A stretch of DNA of 64,000 nt from Leptobrachium leishanense (lineage: Eukaryota > Chordata > Amphibia > Anura > Megophryidae), in the NCBI GenBank assembly GCA_009667805.1, contig CM019072.1, forward strand, positions 40,541,519-40,605,518, in the 5' to 3' direction. The translations under genes and the position numbers were made by a program. The notes under the pieces were generated by a model, which ran no database searches, was not told the DNA's origin, and worked only from the letters and a program-made list of their open reading frames with translations. This document shows positions 10,228 through 20,967 of this stretch, in pieces. Position 1 is the first letter of the stretch; each line of letters opens with the position of its first letter.

Positions 10228-11307
10228 TTGCCCGCCGAGACGTCCCGGGACAAGAATCCTATGTCTATGAGTGCTGCTGCACGCAAGAGAGCGCAGAAAA
10301 AGAGGAAAAAGGCCTTGGCAGCGGAGTTACCTGAGGCCACAGCTACGGAGCCCTCCGCAGGTGGCTCAGAGGCTGATACGCTACTGTCGGATGCGGAGGA
10401 CGTGTCACGGCGGACAGACAGCCCGCAACAAGGGGAGACCTACAACCGCAGCGGATATCGGAAACCCCAGGGGACTGGCTCTTTATTGGGTGCAGCAGCG
10501 CCTCCAAGCTCTGCCGGGACCCCTGCGGCTGCCCCAGATGACATGCGCCCCACTACGATGCAGGACTATAGAAACTTCATAGCGGAGATCAAATCAATAT
10601 GGCTGACCGAATTATCTAACGTGCGCTCTGAGGTAAAGGAGGTGCGCTCACAGATGGTGGCGGTTCAGGCTCAGAATGTGGAGTTGGCAGAAGAACAGAC
10701 GGTATTGTCGGCACAGGTGACTGCTCTCAGGTCTCAGGTGGAGGTTTTGACACGCTCAGTGGAGGCTCTGGAGTCCCGGCACCGTCGGCGTAATGTACGT
10801 GTCCGGGGAGTTCCCGAGTCGGTTACTCCAGCGGACTTACTCTCGTACACTAATAGTCTGGCACGCCAGGTTTTGGAGGATCCGCCTGACACCCCGGAGG
10901 TGTTTAGCTCGGTCTACCGCATTCGCAAGGCTGCTGAGGCCCCACGGGATGCCCCGAGAGATGTGATCGCGGTCACAGCAGATGTGGCAGCCAAAACACG
11001 GATCATGACAGCGCCGGGGGCGCGAGCTGATGTCCTATTTGATGGAGTAACCCTGAAATTATTTCACGACCTGCCCTTCGCAACGCTGATGGCGCGCCGC
11101 AGATACCGCGAGGTGACGACTTTCCTCAGGCATAAAGGGGTCCGGTACCGCTGGGGTCCAGCCGGCTCATTAGTGGTTACCCATAACAAAATGTCGTATG
11201 TAATCTCGGAACCGGCCGAGGCCTGGCCTGTTTTACTGGGGGCGGTTTTGCGCCGGATGGTGCGCTCGTCTCCCCGGGCTGAAAACTTAGGTGATGGGAA
11301 TATCTGA
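10228..11307 (+). CDS. L1-type ORF1 protein (RNA-binding), non-autonomous element
   Basis: A 359-codon open frame. A basic, low-complexity N-terminus (KKRKKALAAE) is followed by a coiled coil at about residues 110-190 (LSNVRSEVKEVRSQMV, ALRSQVEVLTRSVEAL). The RRM-type domain starts at SRHRRRNVRVRGVPES, and a C-terminal domain contains LKLFHDLPFATLMARRRY. This is the L1 ORF1p layout, a trimeric RNA chaperone that coats LINE RNA. An ATG at 10046 in another frame (MGKKLKTLPQRR) looks like the true N-terminus, so one frameshift probably separates 10046-10220 from this frame. No ORF2 follows. Confidence 0.8.
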   Translation: MPAETSRDKNPMSMSAAARKRAQKKRKKALAAELPEATATEPSAGGSEADTLLSDAEDVSRRTDSPQQGETYNRSGYRKPQGTGSLLGAAAPPSSAGTPAAAPDDMRPTTMQDYRNFIAEIKSIWLTELSNVRSEVKEVRSQMVAVQAQNVELAEEQTVLSAQVTALRSQVEVLTRSVEALESRHRRRNVRVRGVPESVTPADLLSYTNSLARQVLEDPPDTPEVFSSVYRIRKAAEAPRDAPRDVIAVTADVAAKTRIMTAPGARADVLFDGVTLKLFHDLPFATLMARRRYREVTTFLRHKGVRYRWGPAGSLVVTHNKMSYVISEPAEAWPVLLGAVLRRMVRSSPRAENLGDGNI

Positions 11308-11844
11308 CTTGTTTGCACAACACCTTTACGAGAAGCCGCCTCTTTTTCAATGCGTTCTTTTTAGTTCATGGTTTTGCATTTTGTGACTCACGTCTCGTTG
11401 TTTATCTGTTGTCTTTTGCTGCTCGGAATGTTATAGGAAGACCTCCTCTCTTTCTCTGTTGTTTTTAATTTTTCTTCTATATAGTTTGAGGAGCTATTCA
11501 GATGGATTTGGGGATTGTGTTGTGAGCCCCCTTGATCACACCCCCCCTCCCTCATTGCCTGTATAGCTATTTGGGATTTTGGAAATGTTTTATGTTCCCC
11601 TTTTCCCCTTTTTTTTTTTTTTTTTTTCTTTTTTCTCTTTTTTTTCTTTAGGTTTCAGGCCTTTTCTCCCCCCACCCCCTTATGATGGCATTGCCTTTGG
11701 CGCCTGCAGATGTCTCAATACGCTTCTTTATTTTTTATTTTTTTTTATCTATATAATGTTTTACGACAGTTGATATCACAGCCCTGTGTGGCTGCTTTCT
11801 TGTTGGTCGACATGTGGCCCTATTTGAAATTTCTAAATAAAGAA

Positions 11845-11872
<28 letters not shown>
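11308..11872 (+). other. 3' UTR and poly-A of ORF1-only L1
   Basis: Contains long T and C runs on the sense strand (11600-11690) and AATAAA before about 30 A. The short ORF at 11579 is a pyrimidine-tract artefact. Confidence 0.75.
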
Positions 11873-11875
<3 letters not shown>

Positions 11876-11883
11876 GAAAGACG

Positions 11884-13568
11884 TGTTGACGAATGTACCT
11901 GGTTGTTGTAGGCGAACTCAGCGAGTGGCAAGATGTCTAGCCAGTCGTCTTGGAGATGTGTGGTATAACAGCGAAGGTACTGTTCCAACGTCTGGTTCGT
12001 CTGTTCGGTTTGTCCGTTGCTCTGAGGATGAAATGCAGAGGAGAGATATCTAGAAATTTTTAGACTACGGCACATTTGAGACCAGAAGCGAGAAGTGAAC
12101 TGGGATCCTCTGTCTGAAACGATGGAATGAGGGATGCCATGCAGTCGGAATATTTCTCTGATGAAGAGTGTAGCTGTCTGGGCAGCGGTAGGAAGGCCTA
12201 TCGCTGGAATGAAGTGAGCCATTTTGGTGCAACGGTCCACCACTACAAAGATCGTTGTGTGTTGGCGTGAGGGGGGTAGGTCCACGATGAAATCCATCGA
12301 GAGGTCTTTCCATGGATGTTGTGGAAGCGCCAAGGGTTGTAGAAGACCGGCAGGGCGAGCTCTTGGCTGTTTGTTACGTGCACAGATAGGACAGGAAAGA
12401 ACAAAGGCGGCAACATCCTTCTTGACTGATGGCCACCAGAAATATCGTTGTACGGTGTTTATGGTCTTCTTGATACCCCCATGACCGGCAGCTGGAATAT
12501 CGTGCGCAGTTTGTAGTACTTGTAGACGGGTCTCCGGAGGCGCATATATCTGCTTTTCGTGATACAGGTATCCTTTGATGGGGACGAGTCCTTGGATGTT
12601 TGTAGGTGGATGTCGACTGTACCTTCGTATGTGCTCCATTAGGGTGTCTTTTGTAGCACAGAAGAAGCCACTAGGCAGGATCGTGTCGTTTGGTGTCGTG
12701 GTAGAGGGGGTACCAGAATCATACTGATGAGAGAGGGCATCCGCCTTTCCGTTTCTCTTTCCAGGTCGATACGTGATGAGTAGTGAGAAACGAGAGAAGA
12801 AGAGCGCCCACCTGGCTTGTCGGGGTTGGAGTCGTTTGGCAGTACGGAGATATTCAAGGTTGCGATGGTCAGTAAAAACGATTACAGGGTGTGTCGCTCC
12901 TTCGAGAAGGTGTCTCCACTCCTCGAGAGCGTTTTTTCGCAAGCAGTTCTTTCTCACCTATGTTATAGTTTCGTTCGGCAGGATTGAGGCGTCTGGAGTA
13001 AAAGGCTACCGGATGCAGGAGTTTCTTGTCCCCGGATCTCTGAGATAGGATTGCGCCCAGGGCAATGTCGGAGGCGTCTGTCTCTAAATAGTATGGGAGG
13101 TGAGCCTCAGGCTGTTTTAGGACGGGTGCTTGGGTGAAGCTCTTCTTAAGTCTTTTCGAAGGCCTGTTGAGCCTCTGCAGACCATTGAAATCGCACGTCC
13201 TTTTTGGTTAGCGATGTAATAGGTGCGCTGAGGTGTGAAAAGGATCGGATGAAACGTCGATAGAAGTTGGCAAACCCCATAAATTGTTGGACCGCCTTTT
13301 TGTCTTTAGGCGTTGGCCAATCGAGGATGGCCTTGACCTTGGCTTCATCCATCTCGACATGCCCTGGTGACAGAATGTATCCCAGAAATTCGATGGATGG
13401 GGTTTCGAAGGTGCTTTTTTCAATTTTACCATATAATTTGTGCTGACGGAGGCGAGACAGGACGAGTCGGACGTGCTGTTCGTGCTCTTGGAGAGAGCGG
13501 GAGAATATCAGTAGATCATCCAAGTAAATCACCAGGAAGGTATCCAGGATGTCACGAAAGATGTCATT
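11884..13568 (-). pseudogene. Gypsy pol: RT second half, RNase H, integrase
   Basis: In the sense direction: the RT catalytic motif IYLDDLLIFS, then FLGYILSPGHVEM and QQFMGFANFYRRFI, typical of Ty3/gypsy RT. RNase H follows ([31 protein letters not shown]). Then comes the integrase zinc finger (GHGGIKKT, CPICARNK) and core with the three acidic sites in MDFIVDLP, IVSDRGSQFTS and SNGQTEQTNQ. Frameshifts near 13145 and 12945 break it. The upstream half of RT lies on the far side of the L1, and the downstream end continues at 10010. Confidence 0.88.
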
Positions 13569-13660
13569 GAGAAAGTGTTGACGGGGCGTGGCCTGAACGA
13601 GCGTGAAGATGGACGCCTAGTGCGGGAGCTCCTGAGACCGCTGCTGACAAATCTGCACAA

Positions 13661-14769
13661 TTGAATCTGCCCGTGGCTATGGTACGCACCACAAGTCGTA
13701 GATCGACTAGGAGAACCCCCCACACCCCAGAAGATCAACAAACGAGCCCCATAACGGCGTATTTTGGAGCAACACGAGGACGGCCTAGTAACAAGGATTC
13801 CACCAAGATGGCGGCTGCTCCCCTGTCGACGGAGACATCAGGTCAGACTGCAATTGCGCGCTTGGAAAGGCTTATCGCAGAATTACCAACACGTGCTGAG
13901 CTACCCACGAGACTGGACTTTAAAGAAATGCTCGACTAAATGCAAGCGGCAGTGGGGCGCGAGATAGCCGAAGTCCGGGCTGACTTGTCCGCGGTAGGCA
14001 CGCGGGTGGCGCGCTTAGAGGAAGCTGCCGCCTCACACATAAGCTGCACCGCAAACCCTGACCTGCTCACGAACCAGCGCTTATCAGATATGCAACGTCG
14101 AATAGACGACTTAGAAAATCGATCCCGACAGGGCACAACATCAGGGTGAGAGGGGTTCACGAAGGGGTTACAGAAGTGAAGGAATTCCTCCTTGGCGCAT
14201 TTACACATATACTGGGCTGCCCCAACCTACCCTACGCAGCGATTGATAGAGCGCATAGGGCCCTTCGCCCCCGGGCCGCACTGGAATCAGCCCCACCTAG
14301 AGATATCATATGCCATATCCCGGACTTTGCACTGAAAGAGGCAATTTTGTTGAAAGCGCGCATACGCCGAAAATGGCGTTTTGCGAACGAATCATTCGAA
14401 CTGTTCCAGGATCTCTCCTCACATACGTTAACCGCACGTCGTGAATTTCGCCCAATTACCCAACTTTTACGGGAGGCGGACATACCGTATCGATGGGGCT
14501 TCCCTTTTTCCCTGCAAGTCCGTCGGAACAATAGGCTTATAGCCATACGTGCCCCGTCAGATGTAGCACCCTTTTTGGCGGAATTGAACCTCCCTCCGAC
14601 AGAGGTTCCTGATTGGGAACTCTTAACTGGCGCGACACCATCAGCCGATAAGCCCGCCAGACCACCTAGGCCGCAAAAATCACCGCGTAAAGGGCGTCGA
14701 GCCGAAGACCGGCTGCTTGCAGACTCCCAATCGACAATCTGGCAGGACAGCCAGAATGTAGCAGCCTGA
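13661..14769 (+). pseudogene. L1 ORF1 pseudogene
   Basis: It begins MVRTTSRRSTRRTP (ATG at 13679; an upstream in-frame ATG at 13661). A TAA at 13937-13939 interrupts it, after which the frame continues with a coiled coil (GREIAEVRADLSAVGTRVARLEE). A one-base shift near 14130 precedes NIRVRGVHEGVTEV, the start of the RRM-type domain. The remainder to 14769 is open, with LTARREFRPITQLLREADIPY in the C-terminal domain. One stop and one frameshift therefore inactivate ORF1. Confidence 0.85.
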
Positions 14770-16451
14770 GATCGAGGAACGTTGAATCCGCTCTCTGCGC
14801 ATTCACATGCTGAGAATTTAACTTTGCAGATTTTACAATTTTAAGAAAATCAGCTGTTCTACTGGCAATCTTCTTACAGACAAGATGGAGTGGTGAGGGG
14901 TAGCGTTAACCTCTCGAGGAAGAAGGGATACGGATCTTTAATAGTGGTGCCCAGTTAATGTATGCCCACATATTGCTTGTGAACTACTCGCTGAATGACA
15001 ACTTGCATTATATACTGACATATCCTGGGATATGACTAAGCTGGAAGTCAGATGCAATACGGCATCCATTTTTTGCGCTTGTTAATGGGTCTAGATGAGT
15101 TTACTACTCCTTCACCCATACACGCTTGGAACCTTAAGGAAATGTCTCGATTGGTTTTGAAGGGGGGAGGAGGGTAGGGAGGGGGAGGGGTAAGGGTGGG
15201 TAGCGGAGGACGGGATGACAATCTGGGTGACGGGAGGGGATGTATTTGCTTACGGAATTCGAACTCTGCGTTCTTACGATGGTCTTATCCGCGGATGTTT
15301 TGAGACCACGTAAAGGACTCCAGTATCTTATACATGATACAGTTAAACACGTTGCCAACGATCATATAAGAGGTTATTTCCCCTGTACTGATAACTTGGG
15401 GCATGATAAGGCGGGAAACTAGCTATAATATGGCATCCATTATGCCCCCAGTCTGTGAGTTTAGATACGTTTCCTGTTCAGTTACACATACACGTTGTGA
15501 CGCTTACGAGTTTGTTTGGAAACGGGTGGGAAGGGGAGGGTTAGAAATGGGTGGTGGGTGGGTGAGGATGGGCAGCTGAGGGCGGGAAGACGAGAAGGGG
15601 TGGCGGGAGGGAATGTAATTGCACTTAAGTTACAAACTTTGTACGCCTAATATTGTTTTATTTGCTGATGCATTGAGACCCCGTATGGGACTCCAACGTT
15701 TTATACATGTTATAGTCATAAGCATTGCCAACGAACGTACTTGTTGCTATCTTTGTTTTATATACAGTTTTGTTTACGGTTCATTTAGCACCTCACAACA
15801 CAGATGACTCTCTGCCTTATATCGGTAGCTAGACCCGTGAAACGGACGTAACTGAGGCACCAACCCTTTATAGCCACACACTCAGCTCACACTCCTGCGT
15901 TGTTACTGGAGAACGCCCCCCCCCCCTGTTCCCTTCCTCATTCCTCCTACATGGATCAGCACAAATACCTTAGATAACCATATTCTCCTAGTCCCCTACT
16001 AGAAAACAGCCACGGACCCTATTGGTAGCACCACATGTCGGTATAGACGGTCACAGGTAACACCGTCTGAGCTTCATCTCGGTTTTTATACCTACTATCC
16101 TATCTCGCTACACGGACACGATTGAACAGGAGTACGGCCGCTTAGGTCTCCCCCGCGAGGTTTAGTGCAATTTCCCTCCAACTGTGGACCCTCACACCTG
16201 ACCTGCGGGTTTAGTAGTGGAGGCGGGTATCCCAGTTGGCGCACTTGTTACCTCCTGATTTTCACACTCTTTCACTTTCACTGTCGGTCTCATTTGTTCC
16301 TCTCCCTCTCCGTCCCCCCCTTTTTTTTTTTTCACCTCTTCGCTCCCCAACCTCTGCTTTCCGAACCCTTTTGTCTATACCTACCTCCTCCCCCCACTAA
16401 ATCCCCCCTGAAATTTAATCTGAGTACTAGGTTCCTGCTTGGACCTGCATC
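14770..16451 (+). repeat. Inter-ORF region of L1 with ~375-bp tandem duplication
   Basis: Two diverged copies, about 15030-15410 and 15410-15790, share the order: ATGGCATCCATT, a GT/G-rich tract (15160-15235; 15530-15610), GGGAGGG..TGTA, then GAGACC.CGTA..GGACTCCA and CATTGCCAACGA or GTTGCCAACGA. There is no credible protein. The length, 1.7 kb between ORF1 and ORF2, is unusually long for an L1. Confidence 0.75.
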
Positions 16452-19400
16452 ATGCCGCCTGAGCTTTCCCCGTATGCTGCTCGCGATTTACAGTTGCAGT
16501 CTCACAATGTACGGGGCCTTAACCTGCCCGAGAAGCGTTCCCGCTTGTTGCGCGACTTGAGGGCCGCGCGTGTGTCCGTTGCTTTCCTCCAGGAGACTCA
16601 CTTTCGCGCAGGGTCGTCCCCGACCTTGGGTGATGTCAATTATCCGATGGGCTTCTTCAGTAACTTTTCCCGTAGTAAAGCCCGGGGAGTTGCGATCTTG
16701 ATATCGAAGGAGGTGCCTTTTGTGGTGGACACCACATTGACTGATGAAGGAGGTAGATATTTATTTGTCAGAGGATCGATTTTCGATACGGTTTACACCT
16801 TCGTGTCTATATACCTACCCAACAAAAAACAACATTCATGTCTGCTACGGATTCTTCGAACACTGGAATCCTTTCAACAGGGTACGACTATCATAGCGGG
16901 TGACTTTAATGTGGCGTTGGAACCACAGGTTGACTCATCTGTAGGCCGCTCCGCCACCCCTGCTCATGTCCTACGCAGTATACGTCGCACGCTACATGAC
17001 CACCGGCTAGTGGATGTATGGCGCGCATCACACCCAACGGACCGTGACTACTCTTATTTTTCACACGTACACGCGACTTATACCAGAATAGATTATTTTT
17101 TCATGCACTACCATAATCTTCATTTAACGAGCTCAGCGGACATGGCGCCCACGACATGGTCAGATCATGCGCCGATTAACTTGGCGGTCCAATCACCATT
17201 ATTTGTCCCACGAGAACGCCACTGGCGTCTCAATGTCTCCCTACTGGAGGACCCCCTAATTCGTGACGAACTGCACGACACTCTGGAGCGCTTCTTCACA
17301 GAAAATAGTGTTACTGATACCCCTATCCCAACGCTTTGGGAGGCACACAAGGCAGTGATAAGAGGATTTTTCATTTGTAAGAGCACGACGCGTAAGAAAT
17401 TGCAGGTGGAAGAACGACGAACGCTTGTAGACAGCATTAGGAGCTTAGAACTTGAACACATCGCGACGAATGACACCACGGTGTATCAGCGCCTTATTCG
17501 GGCCAGACAGGCCTTAGATAAATTGATAAACGCCTCCCTTCGTTTTCAAGCTTTGAGGTCTCGCTCGTTTTTTGCATTGAACGAGAACAAACCCGGCAGA
17601 TTCCTGGCGAGGATACTTCGGGACAGACGTTTTAAGTCTTATATCCCGAAGATCCGAACAACGGAGGGAACGCTGGTCACTGACCCAAAAGACATCTCGG
17701 GAGAATTCTTGAAATTTTTTTCGGACCTCTATAACCTTGAAGATACTGAACCCTCAACCCCGGTACTGGCTAGCATAGATTCCTATCTGACACGAACGGT
17801 ACTACAACCTCTTAGCTCCTTAGATCGTGAAACGCTGAACGCCACGATCACGGGGGAGGAAATATTGGAAGCTTTAAAGACGACCAAACCTGGGAAAAGC
17901 CCTGGTCCTGATGGCTTACCCATTGAATATTATAAAACAAACGCTAAAGACCTCCTGCCGACTATGGCGAAGCTCTTTGGTGCACTCCAGGAAGGGACCC
18001 TACCTCATCCTCATTCACTAATGGCCACAATTTCCCTAATACCAAAGCCCGGAAAAGATCATGTTAACTGTAGCAACTATCGCCCCATCTCGTTACTGAA
18101 CTGCGACATGAAACTATTGGCACGGGTACTAGCTAATCGGCTAAAACGATTTCTACCTCAACTGATCGATCCAGATCAAGTGGGTTTCATCCCAGGACGA
18201 GAAGCCAGGGATGCCACTATTAGAGTCATTAATGCCATAACGTACACTAAACATACGGAGCGTTCACTATTGCTCCTTTCCACAGACGCCGAAAAGGCCT
18301 TTGATCGGGTCTTATGGCCATTTCTGTTTCAAACATTGAAACACTACGGAATTGGAGAAAACTTCCTCAACTGGATTCGTGCTTTATATTCTACACCGTC
18401 AGCACGCGTAAAGGTGAACGGTGCATTCACAGCAGCTTTTCAGATACGTAACGGCACGAGACAAGGCTGCCCTCTCTCCCCACTCCTCTTCGCACTCAGT
18501 CTAGAACCACTGCTATCATCGATCCGTCAGAACGCCAGTATCACAGGAGTACAGGGTCATTCAACCATGCACAAGGTCTCCGCATACGCGGACGATCTTA
18601 TGTTCTTGTTACCGGATCCGGTGAAGTCGATGCCGGCCGTAATAGGGGAACTACAAGAATACGGCTCACTTTCGGGTTACAAAATAAATGTGGCAAAATC
18701 TGAAGTATTGACGATCGCCCCACAAAAGAACTGGAAACGTATGTTACAGGGGCAATATGCTTTCCGCTGGTGCCCTTCTTCACTTACTTACCTCGGAATA
18801 CGTCTCTCCTCTGATTACTCAAAACTATTCAATCTAAATTTTACCCCGCTTTTTGACACCTTCAAGCAGGACGTGGCGAAATGGTCCCCTAAGTTTTTGT
18901 CTTGGATGGGTCGCATCAGTGTTATCAAAATGAACTTCCTACCTCGATTGCTATATCTATTTCATACAATTCCTATCTTTATTCCGTTGTCGTTTCATAA
19001 GAAGATACGCACCCTGTTCTCCTCCTTTATCTGGCCACAGACCCGTCCCAGACTTCGGTATGAGACGCTCTGTAAATCAAAACTCAACGGAGGACTTGCT
19101 CTCCCGGACACATGTCTCTATTATTACGCTGCACATCTCACACGGGTGCTCGACTGGATGACTAGCTCGCCGGAACAAAAATGGCTGGATTTGGAAGAAG
19201 CGCACGCAGGTCGCCCGGTAGGGTCCCTTCCTTGGTTATCATGGGCCGCAATTAAACGCACTGCAAAAGTATCATCACCAGCGGGTAGCACGCTTGTGGT
19301 CTGGCATAAACTACGGATAAAATATTCTTTATCAACATACCCGTCTCCTCTACTGCCCTTAACAGATAACCCAGACTTCCCGGTCACGATTTTACGCACG

Positions 19401-20384
19401 TTATCATCACGCATTACTGACGCCCCAATTCTTAGGGCTCATCATATGCTTAAAGACAGTGTCTTTGTTAATTTAGAGACTCCCGATCAGCCGGCACTTA
19501 CTTTCGCGGAAAATTTCAATCTTCATCAAATTCGCTCATTTCTGAGAAGACTACCAGGTAATGCCTCGCTGACTAGACCACTTACCATTTTTGAAACTCT
19601 CTGCAACAGGACTTTTCCATTGGCGCATAGTGTATCGCATCTTTACAGCCTGCTTCGGGAAATAAACAACGACTCCCCAGCATTTATGTCTCGCTGGGAA
19701 CGCACGCTCGACATTTCTCTTACAGATGAGGATTGGACTAAGATATTGACCCTCACCCACTCAGGCTCACAAACCGCCAAACTACAAGAATCTTCCTATA
19801 AACTTTTAACTTTCTGGTACCGCACACCTGCACTTCTGGCCACTTTTAATGTCACAGTCTCCCCGATCTGTTGGAGATGTTCCACTGAGATTGGTACGTA
19901 TATCCACATCTGGTGGGAATGTGCTATTCTCAAACCATTCTGGACAAAAGTCCGGGACCTTATCCAGAGCACCACTGACGAGAGCTTGGATTTTACCCCA
20001 CAAGTTTTTCTACTCCTTCACCTTCCTTTTTCAACTAAATCAATGAAGAAATCTTTACTGCTGCGCATTCTTTTGGTGGCTAGATCCATGATCCCACTAT
20101 ACTGGAAATCGCCGTCCGCACCGCCACTCAGGACACTGATCGACAGGCTAGAAGCTTTACGGTCGAACGAAGAACTCGCTCTTTCTCCACAAAGGCTGCA
20201 CAGCACTTCACCACAGTGTGGTTGCACTGGTCCACGTTCTGCTCCTCGACTCAGTTACAGGGGGTCCTGGGGGGGGGTGACGGGCAGCGCGCGGCCCTTG
20301 ATGCGGGTGACGCCTGAGCCTCTGTGGTTCGGAACTTATGCTGTTGTGCCTCGCTGGTGGCGGGGGGATGGCTCCTGTGGCTAA
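16452..20384 (+). CDS. L1 ORF2 protein: endonuclease and reverse transcriptase
   Basis: An open frame of 1310 codons starting MPPELSPYAA. An AP-like endonuclease comes first (SHNVRGLN, FLQETHF near residue 50, IIAGDFNVAL near 155, SDHAPI near 237). The RT follows (GKSPGPDGLP, NYRPISLLN, DAEKAFDRV, GTRQGCPLSPLLF, and YADD near 710). A cysteine motif sits near residue 1137 (ICWRCSTEIGTYIHIWWEC). The enzyme nicks the target and primes cDNA synthesis from the nick. The last 60 or so residues look out of frame: from about 20190 another frame reads more naturally (FTTVWLHWSTF), so one late indel is likely. All catalytic motifs are intact. Confidence 0.93.
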   Translation: MPPELSPYAARDLQLQSHNVRGLNLPEKRSRLLRDLRAARVSVAFLQETHFRAGSSPTLGDVNYPMGFFSNFSRSKARGVAILISKEVPFVVDTTLTDEGGRYLFVRGSIFDTVYTFVSIYLPNKKQHSCLLRILRTLESFQQGTTIIAGDFNVALEPQVDSSVGRSATPAHVLRSIRRTLHDHRLVDVWRASHPTDRDYSYFSHVHATYTRIDYFFMHYHNLHLTSSADMAPTTWSDHAPINLAVQSPLFVPRERHWRLNVSLLEDPLIRDELHDTLERFFTENSVTDTPIPTLWEAHKAVIRGFFICKSTTRKKLQVEERRTLVDSIRSLELEHIATNDTTVYQRLIRARQALDKLINASLRFQALRSRSFFALNENKPGRFLARILRDRRFKSYIPKIRTTEGTLVTDPKDISGEFLKFFSDLYNLEDTEPSTPVLASIDSYLTRTVLQPLSSLDRETLNATITGEEILEALKTTKPGKSPGPDGLPIEYYKTNAKDLLPTMAKLFGALQEGTLPHPHSLMATISLIPKPGKDHVNCSNYRPISLLNCDMKLLARVLANRLKRFLPQLIDPDQVGFIPGREARDATIRVINAITYTKHTERSLLLLSTDAEKAFDRVLWPFLFQTLKHYGIGENFLNWIRALYSTPSARVKVNGAFTAAFQIRNGTRQGCPLSPLLFALSLEPLLSSIRQNASITGVQGHSTMHKVSAYADDLMFLLPDPVKSMPAVIGELQEYGSLSGYKINVAKSEVLTIAPQKNWKRMLQGQYAFRWCPSSLTYLGIRLSSDYSKLFNLNFTPLFDTFKQDVAKWSPKFLSWMGRISVIKMNFLPRLLYLFHTIPIFIPLSFHKKIRTLFSSFIWPQTRPRLRYETLCKSKLNGGLALPDTCLYYYAAHLTRVLDWMTSSPEQKWLDLEEAHAGRPVGSLPWLSWAAIKRTAKVSSPAGSTLVVWHKLRIKYSLSTYPSPLLPLTDNPDFPVTILRTLSSRITDAPILRAHHMLKDSVFVNLETPDQPALTFAENFNLHQIRSFLRRLPGNASLTRPLTIFETLCNRTFPLAHSVSHLYSLLREINNDSPAFMSRWERTLDISLTDEDWTKILTLTHSGSQTAKLQESSYKLLTFWYRTPALLATFNVTVSPICWRCSTEIGTYIHIWWECAILKPFWTKVRDLIQSTTDESLDFTPQVFLLLHLPFSTKSMKKSLLLRILLVARSMIPLYWKSPSAPPLRTLIDRLEALRSNEELALSPQRLHSTSPQCGCTGPRSAPRLSYRGSWGGVTGSARPLMRVTPEPLWFGTYAVVPRWWRGDGSCG

Positions 20385-20954
20385 CTTCTTAGTACACCAG
20401 CCCCTAGACCCGAATATTCCTCTCCTGCACCTTCACCCTCCTCACCTCCTCCCCACCCCACCAACCCCCCCTCCCCAATCCCCCCCCCTTTTTTTTTTTT
20501 TTTTTTTTTTGTTTGTCTCCTTTCTTTCTCTACCTCTCTGGTGATTTCGCTCTCTTCTCTCTTTTCCTCTTCTTTCTTCTCTCTTTTTACTCCTTTCTCT
20601 ACTCTTCTTTCCCTTCTCTTTATTGACTGAAACACCTTCCCCTTGTCATGATTCTTCTCTGATACTACGGTTGATCACTCAATGTACGTGTTTTAAGCCA
20701 CAGGATATTTCCCATGGGAGTCCTGACTAAAGAGCAAGATTTATGATGCGCACCAGTCATCAGATTACATTTTCCTACATATATTCCCACGATACTTATG
20801 TTATTATATGTTCTTACTTTGTAGTGAGACAATGTTTATATTGTAATGGGATTGTCCTTTATCTTGACCTGTCCTTTGCTTATTTACCGAATTGCATTGT
20901 ATTACTTCTTGATTACGGAATAAAACTTTTCATTCCAAAAAAAAAAAAAAAAAA
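20385..20954 (+). other. L1 3' UTR and poly-A
   Basis: Sense-strand C-rich then T-rich tract (20440-20640) with a run of about nine C followed by more than 20 T. AATAAA at about 20920 precedes poly-A. There is no coding capacity. Confidence 0.8.
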
Positions 20955-20967
20955 GAGAAAGTGTTGA

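Larger units (their letters stand above)
10027..11872 (+). mobile_element. ORF1-only L1 element inserted in gypsy integrase
   Basis: Flanked by AAAAAGGAGAAAGACG (10011-10026; again ending at 11883), the gypsy target duplicated on insertion. It carries an L1-type ORF1, a 560-bp 3' UTR with C/T-rich and T-rich tracts, AATAAA at about 11835 and a poly-A tail of about 30. ORF2 is absent. It lacks the GGGGGCGTGGC start, so it is 5'-truncated just before the ORF1 ATG at 10046. Confidence 0.85.
13582..20954 (+). mobile_element. Full-length L1-clade LINE inserted in gypsy RT
   Basis: A 7.37-kb element from CGGGGCGTGGCC to a poly-A tail, flanked by the 13-bp duplication GAGAAAGTGTTGA (13569-13581 and 20955-20967). 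It sits just upstream of the gypsy YLDD motif. Order: 80-bp leader, ORF1 (broken), a long inter-ORF region with a tandem duplication, ORF2 (1310 codons open), a C/T-rich 3' UTR and poly-A. ORF2 has the endonuclease-RT-cysteine layout. Such elements integrate by target-primed reverse transcription. The intact RT and clean target duplication suggest a fairly young copy, but ORF1 is dead. Confidence 0.92.
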
